Translations under genes and position numbers: made by a program
Notes under the pieces: model-generated
What the model was told of the DNA's origin: nothing
The model's input: the letters and a program-made list of their open reading frames with translations, nothing else
The model's database searches: none
From: Alphaproteobacteria bacterium
Lineage (GTDB): Bacteria; Pseudomonadota; Alphaproteobacteria; Rhizobiales; Amorphaceae
Length of the DNA stretch: 38,163 nucleotides
Assembly (NCBI GenBank): GCA_030431335.1
Contig: JAUIJH010000033.1
Location: forward strand, 1 to 38,163
Reading direction: 5' to 3'
Shown: positions 33,115 through 38,163 of the stretch, in pieces
How positions within the stretch are numbered: position 1 is the first letter of the stretch
Layout: each line of letters opens with the position of its first letter

Positions 33115-34797
33115 TCAAACCAATGGTGGCACGACCAGCGGCCCGAGCGCGATGGCGGCAAGCGCGCCAAGGAGCGCGATCAGGTAGGGCAGAGCCGCGC
33201 GATAGATGCCGTCGGCGCCGCTGACGTCCTTGACCACGAGGATCAGGATCCCGACGGGCGGCGTCAAGCCTCCGATCAACAGAGCCACCGTCAAGGTGAG
33301 GGCGGCATGGATCTCGCCCACCCCCATCGCCGCCAGCGCCGGCACCATGAGGGGGAGGATGAGCAGGATCGCGGCGCCGGCGTCGAGCACCGTCCCGGCC
33401 AGGATGCAGATGCCCACCCCCGCAAGTAGAGCGAGTGCGGCGTTTTGCGTCGGCAGCAGGGCGCGTACGTCCACACCGTTGGCCGCCACGAGAAAGGCGA
33501 CCGGCGCGGCCGCCGCGATCAGGAGCCCGACGCGGCCCGATTGCGCGGCGGCATCGACGATGCCGGCGAGGACGGTGCGCGCCGAACTCGTGCGCAATGC
33601 GAAGAGAGCGGCGAACAGCACCGCCACCAGCCCCGCCTCGACCGCCGTCACCAGTCCCGCCCGCAACCCGCCCAGGATCGCGAGCGCCCCCACCACCACC
33701 GGCAGGAGGCCCAGAAGCGCGCGCCGCTTCTCCGCCCCGCTGGCGGGTGTGCCGGCATCGCGGTGGGCGGCGGACGCGGGCGGCGTCAGGCGGACGGCGA
33801 CGTAGAGCGCCAGCGTGAGCACGGGCGCGGCGAGCGCGCCGGCAAGCCAGAGCGCGCCGACGGACAGGTCGGTCGCCGCGGCGGCCAGGAGCAGCGCGAT
33901 GGAGGGCGGCATCACGTTGGGCAGGATGGCCGAGGCCGCGCTGATCGCGGCGGCGCGGCTGCGCGTATAGCCCTCGCTCACCATGACGGGGACGAGCAGC
34001 TTGGCGCTGGTGGCCGCGTCGGCGATGCTGGAGGCCGACACCCCGCCGAACACCAGGCTCGACCACACGTTGGCCTCGCCCAGCGCCGTCGCGCGGCGCG
34101 GCGCAAGCACGCGCACCGCCGTCAGGATGCGCGATCCGAAATCGCTGGCGAGGAGAAGCGACGCGGCGAGGATGAACAAGGGCACGGCGAGCAGGACATA
34201 GCCCGAGAGCCCGCGCATAAAACTTTGCGCCAGCGCCGCGCCGCCGAGCGGCCCCTCGCAAATCGCGACGGCCGCCACCAGCGAGAGCGCCACCGGCGCC
34301 CTCACCGCGAGCGCGGCGAGAAAGCCGCACGCCGCGAGGAAGGGCGGCACCGACGCGATATCCAACGCGGCGAGCGCTCCGCCGGCCAGCGCCGCCGCCC
34401 CGTTGAGGCGGCCGGAGCAGAGCGCGGCGGCAAATGCAGCGGCGGCGAACCCCGCGCCGACCACATAGCGCGCCGCGACGGGAAGACCCAGAACCGGCTC
34501 GGTCCCGCCGATCCGTGCCGCCGCCGCCGCGAGCCCCAGCCCCAGCGCCGCCACCGCGAACCCCGATACCAGCGAGGCCAGCGCCCCGCGCAGCCCGCCC
34601 TCGCGCGGCATCATCCCCACGAGCGCGGCAAAGGCCAGCGCCGGCAGGAGCCAGGCCGCCAGAAGATTGGCGCCCACCACCCCGGCGCCAGCAAGCCGTG
34701 CGACGACATTGAAGCCGAGCGCGCCTGCGAGCGCGATCAGCACCGCCGCCGCCGCGGCACCGGAGATTTTGCCTAGAGCGCCCGCGAGGGATGCCAA
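33115..34797 (-). CDS. Fused TRAP transporter permease (DctQ-DctM type)
   Basis: A 560-residue, very hydrophobic protein. The C-terminal about 430 residues are DctM: PLFILAASLLLASDFGSRIL, VWSSLVFGGVSASSIADAAT, ILPNVMPPSIALLLAAAATD, and the end VALLIGGLTPPVGILILVVK. The first about 130 residues add several further helices, consistent with a fused DctQ-like small subunit; no separate dctQ is present. It starts with TTG one base after the rpiA stop, with GGAAAGG five bases before it. Coupled to rpiA and followed by the receptor. Confidence 0.9.
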   Translation of the reverse strand: MASLAGALGKISGAAAAAVLIALAGALGFNVVARLAGAGVVGANLLAAWLLPALAFAALVGMMPREGGLRGALASLVSGFAVAALGLGLAAAAARIGGTEPVLGLPVAARYVVGAGFAAAAFAAALCSGRLNGAAALAGGALAALDIASVPPFLAACGFLAALAVRAPVALSLVAAVAICEGPLGGAALAQSFMRGLSGYVLLAVPLFILAASLLLASDFGSRILTAVRVLAPRRATALGEANVWSSLVFGGVSASSIADAATSAKLLVPVMVSEGYTRSRAAAISAASAILPNVMPPSIALLLAAAATDLSVGALWLAGALAAPVLTLALYVAVRLTPPASAAHRDAGTPASGAEKRRALLGLLPVVVGALAILGGLRAGLVTAVEAGLVAVLFAALFALRTSSARTVLAGIVDAAAQSGRVGLLIAAAAPVAFLVAANGVDVRALLPTQNAALALLAGVGICILAGTVLDAGAAILLILPLMVPALAAMGVGEIHAALTLTVALLIGGLTPPVGILILVVKDVSGADGIYRAALPYLIALLGALAAIALGPLVVPPLV

Positions 34798-34798
34798 G

Positions 34799-35497
34799 TC
34801 AGCCTTTCCGCGTCAGCCTTTCGACGCCGGCCGCGGTGCCGATCAGCACCTCGTGCGCTTCATTCAGGAAAAGGCCGTGCTCCACCACGCCCGGGATGGC
34901 GGCAAGGCGGGCAACCAGCCCGTCCGGATCCGCGATCGCGCCGAGCGGACAATCGAGGATTAAGTTGGCGTTGTCGGTGACGAAGGGATCCTCGCCCCCC
35001 CGCAGCACCGGCGCGACGCCTGTGGCATCCGCGATGCGCGCCGCCGTGACGGCCCAGCCGAACGGCACCACCTCGATGGGCAGCGCGAAGGCGCCGAGCT
35101 GCCGCACCCGCTTGGCCGCATCGGCGATGACGACGAAGCGGCCCGCCATCTGCGCCACGATCTTCTCGCGCAAGAGCGAGCCGCCGCCGCCTTTGACGAG
35201 GCGCAGCTCGGCGTCGATCTCGTCCGCCCCGTCGACGGCGATGTCGACGGCGGGCGCGGTATCGGCCGCCATCATGTCGCGCAGGCGCAGGCCCTTCGCG
35301 TCGGCGGCGGCGGCGGTCTTGTGCGAGGTCGCCACCAGGTCCGCCACTTCGAGCCCCTCGGCCACGCGCGCGGCGAGCGCTTCCACGAACAGGAGCGCGG
35401 TGCGTCCCGTGCCGAGCCCGACCGACATGCCCGGCTCCACCAGCGCCGCGGCCGCCTGTGCCGCCTGCCGCCGCTGCGCGGTCGCGACATCGTCCAT
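34799..35497 (-). CDS. rpiA: Ribose-5-phosphate isomerase A
   Basis: A 232-residue enzyme that interconverts ribose-5-phosphate and ribulose-5-phosphate. Active-site elements are present: VDGADEID (two Asp), LVKGGGGSLLREKIVAQMAG (Lys and the catalytic Glu), and VPFGWAVTAA. The phosphate loop reads GLGTGRTA where most relatives have GTGSTA, and the following loop reads TSHKT, so phosphate or substrate contacts differ. A specialised sugar-phosphate isomerase is a possible alternative. AGAGGG precedes the ATG. It leads the TRAP-dipeptidase operon. Confidence 0.9.
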   Translation of the reverse strand: MDDVATAQRRQAAQAAAALVEPGMSVGLGTGRTALLFVEALAARVAEGLEVADLVATSHKTAAAADAKGLRLRDMMAADTAPAVDIAVDGADEIDAELRLVKGGGGSLLREKIVAQMAGRFVVIADAAKRVRQLGAFALPIEVVPFGWAVTAARIADATGVAPVLRGGEDPFVTDNANLILDCPLGAIADPDGLVARLAAIPGVVEHGLFLNEAHEVLIGTAAGVERLTRKG

Positions 35498-35563
35498 GCT
35501 GGATCCCTCTCTTTGCGTCCACAACCGGGCTGGCTGGCCCGAAGCTTGCCACACCAGTCCCGT

Positions 35564-35626
35564 GAGAGTGACAATCAGGCCCCGATGCCTTTCGCAAGGG
35601 CGAAAGATGCTTTAACGCACACTCTC
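35564..35626. other. Nested inverted repeats in the rpiA-sulfotransferase gap
   Basis: An outer pair GAGAGTG/CACTCTC (35564-35570 with 35620-35626) brackets an inner hairpin CTTTCGC-AAGG-GCGAAAG (35589-35606) with a perfect 7-bp stem. The region lies between divergent promoters. It may be a structured leader, a short RNA or a regulator site. Nothing else identifies it. Confidence 0.4.
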
Positions 35627-35718
35627 GTTATTGGTGAGTTAGGTATGCTGTTGTCGACCCGTCTGCCGCGCACGCTGCGCCGGCCCTTCCCAGCCCCGTC
35701 GAACAGGCGAGCAAACGC

Positions 35719-36654
35719 TTGAGCCGACGCGTCGTCCTGCACATCGGCTCGACCAAGACCGGCAGCTCCGCGCTGCAGGCGATGCTGTTCGAGCGGCGCG
35801 CGCAGCTGGCCGAGGTCGGCGCGCACTACAGCGCCCATGGGGTTACGGCCGGCGCGCACCACCTTCTGGCCGCGTCCATCCACCCGAGCGCCTGGCGCAT
35901 CCACGCCAACGTGCTGCCGGAGGACCGAGACGCCTACTTCACCGACACCTCGCGCGCGATCCTCGCGGACGCGGCGGCCGCGGGTCACGAGACCATCGTC
36001 CTGTCCAGCGAGTATTTCTGGGGCTCCTTCCCCGCCCAGCTCTACAAGCGCTTCCGCGCCGGGTTCGAGGACTGCCGCTTCGAGGTGGTGGCCTATGTGC
36101 GCCGCCCGGAGGAGTGGGTTGTCTCCTCCTACCTGCAGGCGCTCAAGTACGGCGAGGCGCGCACGTTCGGCGAGTGGTTCGACAATTGGAAGGGCCGCTG
36201 GGCGAGCGGCATCCACTACTTCCGCGTCATCAACCGCTGGAACTACTTCCTCGACGCCGAGCGCGTGCATGTGATCCGCTACGCGGACGCGAAGGCCAAC
36301 GTCTACAAGGCGTTCTGCGAGGCCCTCGAGGTCGCGCCGGCCAACACGGACGTGCCGGGCAAGATGGTCAACCCGTCACCCAGCTACGAAAGCGTCGAGA
36401 AAATGCTGGTGGTGAACCGCTCGGACCTGCCCGACGCGGAAAAGGCCGAGCAGCGGCGCCTCATCATGCGCGGCCAGAAACCGTCAGACCGCTCGGGCGA
36501 GCTGCTTGGCGAAGAGATGCGCCAGGAGATCCTCAAACTGACGCATGCATCTGGCCGACTTCTTGAGAAGATGTTCGTCCAGGACGGCGAACCACTCTTT
36601 CCGGCGTACGATCCTCCTTCTGCACCCCGCCTTTCGGTAGCCGATCCTGCTTGA
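35719..36654 (+). CDS. Sulfotransferase-like P-loop protein
   Basis: A 311-residue cytoplasmic protein of the PAPS-dependent sulfotransferase fold. The 5'-phosphosulfate loop is VLHIGSTKTGSSALQAML (near the start) and the 3'-phosphate region is FEVVAYVRRPEEWVVSSYLQ (Arg and Ser). It probably transfers sulfate to a glycan or small molecule. The only fitting start is TTG at 35719 with a weak AGGCGAG upstream. The last 122 bases overlap, tail to tail, the glycosyltransferase gene on the other strand. Beside a glycosyltransferase, a surface-polysaccharide role is likely. Confidence 0.85.
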   Translation: MSRRVVLHIGSTKTGSSALQAMLFERRAQLAEVGAHYSAHGVTAGAHHLLAASIHPSAWRIHANVLPEDRDAYFTDTSRAILADAAAAGHETIVLSSEYFWGSFPAQLYKRFRAGFEDCRFEVVAYVRRPEEWVVSSYLQALKYGEARTFGEWFDNWKGRWASGIHYFRVINRWNYFLDAERVHVIRYADAKANVYKAFCEALEVAPANTDVPGKMVNPSPSYESVEKMLVVNRSDLPDAEKAEQRRLIMRGQKPSDRSGELLGEEMRQEILKLTHASGRLLEKMFVQDGEPLFPAYDPPSAPRLSVADPA

Positions 36655-38163
36655 AATACTCGCTGAGGGCGAGGGTCTCGTTGAACGAGGTGTGCGCCGG
36701 GATCTGCCATAGCGCGTTGAGATCGAGCTTGAGCAGCGCGTCGTTGAGCCCGACGGGATCTTCCATCAGCGTGCGTTCGAACAGGGCGGCGCGCTCGTAT
36801 TCGCGCGCCCGCTCCGCCTGCGCGCCCAGATCGAACGTCGCGAGCGGCAGGTGCAGCGCCATCGCCACCGACACGGTGAACACGTAGGTCTCGGGCCAGA
36901 TCGAGGACACCAGGCACAGGTCCGGCTCGATGGCGGTGACGCGGCGGGCCGCGTCCATGTCGCCGTTGTAACGGCCGTGCAGCGTCACGTTGGGCCCGCT
37001 GCGGATATCCTTGCTGGACGTGTAGCCGACGATGTCGAGGTGGATCGGCAGGTTGCGGCGACGGATGTCGCGGATCATCGCCGACAGCAGGAACGCGCCC
37101 TTGTGCGGGCCGATGGCGCCCAGGATCAGGATGCGCAGCAGACCGTCCTTGCGATCGGGCTTTTTCAGCGGCGTGACGTCCGCCAGGTGCGGCTCCGGAT
37201 GGGGGTGCACCTTGACCTTGGCGACATCGGCGAGCCGGCGCGCCCGGAGCGCCGCCGCTTCGGACGGCGCGCTCACGACCTGCGCATGGGCGAGATAGGC
37301 CTTGAAGCGCGCGCGCCAGTCCTCGATGCGCACCCACTCGAACGAGGCACTGGTGGAGGCGAGGCAGGCCACGCAGCGGCTCGCGTCGGTCTCGCCGCAG
37401 TAGCGGTCCTCCGCGTCGAGGAAGGTGAGGCGCGGGCAGAGCGGCTGGTGATCGTGCCAGACGTGCCAATAGGGCCGGCGCGAGGAGATGAGCGCCTCCA
37501 TCAGCCGCGCGATGGACGGCACGGTGAGGCCGGCGAACGAGTTCATGTGGACGAGCTCGGGGTCGAGCAGCTCGATGATCGCGCCGAGCGAATCCTTGTG
37601 GCGCTCCACGTTGAGCGCTTCCAGGTTGGGCAGATAAGGCAGCGGCCGCCCGCCGAAGGCGTGCACCTGGACGAAGCCGCGCTGCATCGTCTGGATCACG
37701 ATGGCGCGGTTGACGACGTCGCGCAGGCCGTCCTCGATCAGCTTGTTGCGAATGTATTGCAGGTAGGTCTCGATGCCGCCACCCCGCGTATGGGTGAAGA
37801 ACAGGATCGAGGTGCGCCCGATGGCGCTCTTGAGCCGCGCCACGTCCAGCATGATGCGCGAGGACAGCGCCGGATCGGCCTGGAGGTGGCGCGAGACGCG
37901 GGTCGGATAGTCCGGGTGCTTGGCGGCGAGCTTCTGCTGCGCCTGCTCGCTGCGCACCGACGCGCCCTCCCCGAACGAGGTGGAGCCGTAGTGGCGCACG
38001 AAGACGCCGGTGGCGAGCACGTTGCGCCAGCCCGCCTTGAGGGCGCGCATGCAGAAGTCGCCCTCCTCGCCGTAGCCGAGACCGAAGGTCGCCGCGTCGA
38101 ACTCGCCGATATCGCCAAGGGCGGCGCGGCGGATCGCCAGGCAGAAGCCGATGCCGGTGGGAA
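36533..38163 (-). CDS. Glycosyltransferase, GT2-GT4 fusion (5' end outside the window)
   Basis: The frame is open to the window's right edge, so the gene begins beyond it. The first visible part is the end of a GT2 domain: GFCLAIRRAALGDIGEFDAA, then FGLGYGEEGDFCMRA and VRHYGSTSF. After a linker follows a GT4-like domain: ILFFTHTRGGGIETYLQYIR, HVWHDHQPLCPRLTF, a Cys cluster (CGETDASRCVAC) that may bind metal, ILILGAIGPHKGAFLLSAMI, and SSIWPETYVFTVSVAMALHL. It should add two sugars during polysaccharide or glycan assembly. Calling an ATG at 38050 would cut the GT2 domain. The 3' end overlaps the sulfotransferase gene. Confidence 0.88.
   Translation of the reverse strand, partial: PTGIGFCLAIRRAALGDIGEFDAATFGLGYGEEGDFCMRALKAGWRNVLATGVFVRHYGSTSFGEGASVRSEQAQQKLAAKHPDYPTRVSRHLQADPALSSRIMLDVARLKSAIGRTSILFFTHTRGGGIETYLQYIRNKLIEDGLRDVVNRAIVIQTMQRGFVQVHAFGGRPLPYLPNLEALNVERHKDSLGAIIELLDPELVHMNSFAGLTVPSIARLMEALISSRRPYWHVWHDHQPLCPRLTFLDAEDRYCGETDASRCVACLASTSASFEWVRIEDWRARFKAYLAHAQVVSAPSEAAALRARRLADVAKVKVHPHPEPHLADVTPLKKPDRKDGLLRILILGAIGPHKGAFLLSAMIRDIRRRNLPIHLDIVGYTSSKDIRSGPNVTLHGRYNGDMDAARRVTAIEPDLCLVSSIWPETYVFTVSVAMALHLPLATFDLGAQAERAREYERAALFERTLMEDPVGLNDALLKLDLNALWQIPAHTSFNETLALSEYFKQDRLPKGGVQKEDRTPERVVRRPGRTSSQEVGQMHASV

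Overview
The window is GC-rich DNA, almost fully coding, with short intergenic gaps, many 4-base ATGA overlaps and occasional GTG/TTG starts. Gene content (DUF3618/holin-like envelope genes, TRAP, TTT and ABC importers, cobS/cobT, thiMED, dusA) suggests a metabolically versatile alphaproteobacterium, probably of the Hyphomicrobiales/Rhodobacterales kind. This assignment is inference from content; no rRNA, tRNA, CRISPR array or insertion sequence was seen.

Region 1 (about 0.06-19.9 kb) is a catabolic island for an unidentified substrate. It holds a LacI regulator; a VOC protein; a leftward operon of Gfo/Idh dehydrogenase, DUF993 aldolase-like protein and two xylose-isomerase-like TIM barrels; a MetE-core protein; an ABC permease coupled to a TetR regulator; a PhyH-type dioxygenase with an NAD-dependent epimerase; a leftward operon of DapA-like protein, ABC ATPase, TctC, TctB, TctA and an enolase-superfamily protein; an RTX repeat protein; and an NMT1/THI5-like binding protein. 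Five near-identical 20-bp inverted repeats (core GTAAC-N6-GTTAC, written in the other orientation as GTAACGnTmTGGTTAC) stand in front of five of these transcription units. They probably form one regulon, most likely under the TetR protein at 7.9 kb. The three parts of a single ABC importer (permease, ATPase, binding protein) are spread over about 12 kb in three units, and each unit carries one of these sites.

Region 2 (19.9-21.95 kb) is an envelope module of three genes joined by 4-base overlaps (membrane protein, holin-III-like protein, DUF3618 protein), with a 24-residue membrane peptide gene nearby. Region 3 (22.0-24.2 kb) is thiM-thiE-thiD, followed by a 0.36-kb gap, a stand-alone Lrp/AsnC ligand-binding domain and a small secreted protein. 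Region 4 (25.45-29.6 kb) is a tightly overlapping leftward chain: dusA, cobS, retropepsin-like membrane protease, cobT, uracil-DNA-glycosylase-like protein. RidA and a chloramphenicol-phosphotransferase-like P-loop protein follow. Region 5 (31.0-35.5 kb) is rpiA, a fused TRAP permease, a TRAP binding protein and an M19 dipeptidase in one leftward operon. Region 6 (35.7 kb to the end) is a sulfotransferase-like gene whose 3' end overlaps, tail to tail, a GT2-GT4 glycosyltransferase gene that runs off the window.

The main candidate for an undescribed system is Region 1: an operator-linked pathway with its own split ABC importer and a TTT importer, two aldolase-like proteins, two isomerases, two NAD(P) dehydrogenase/epimerase-type proteins, a 2-oxoglutarate dioxygenase, an enolase-superfamily enzyme and a possible methyl-transfer protein.
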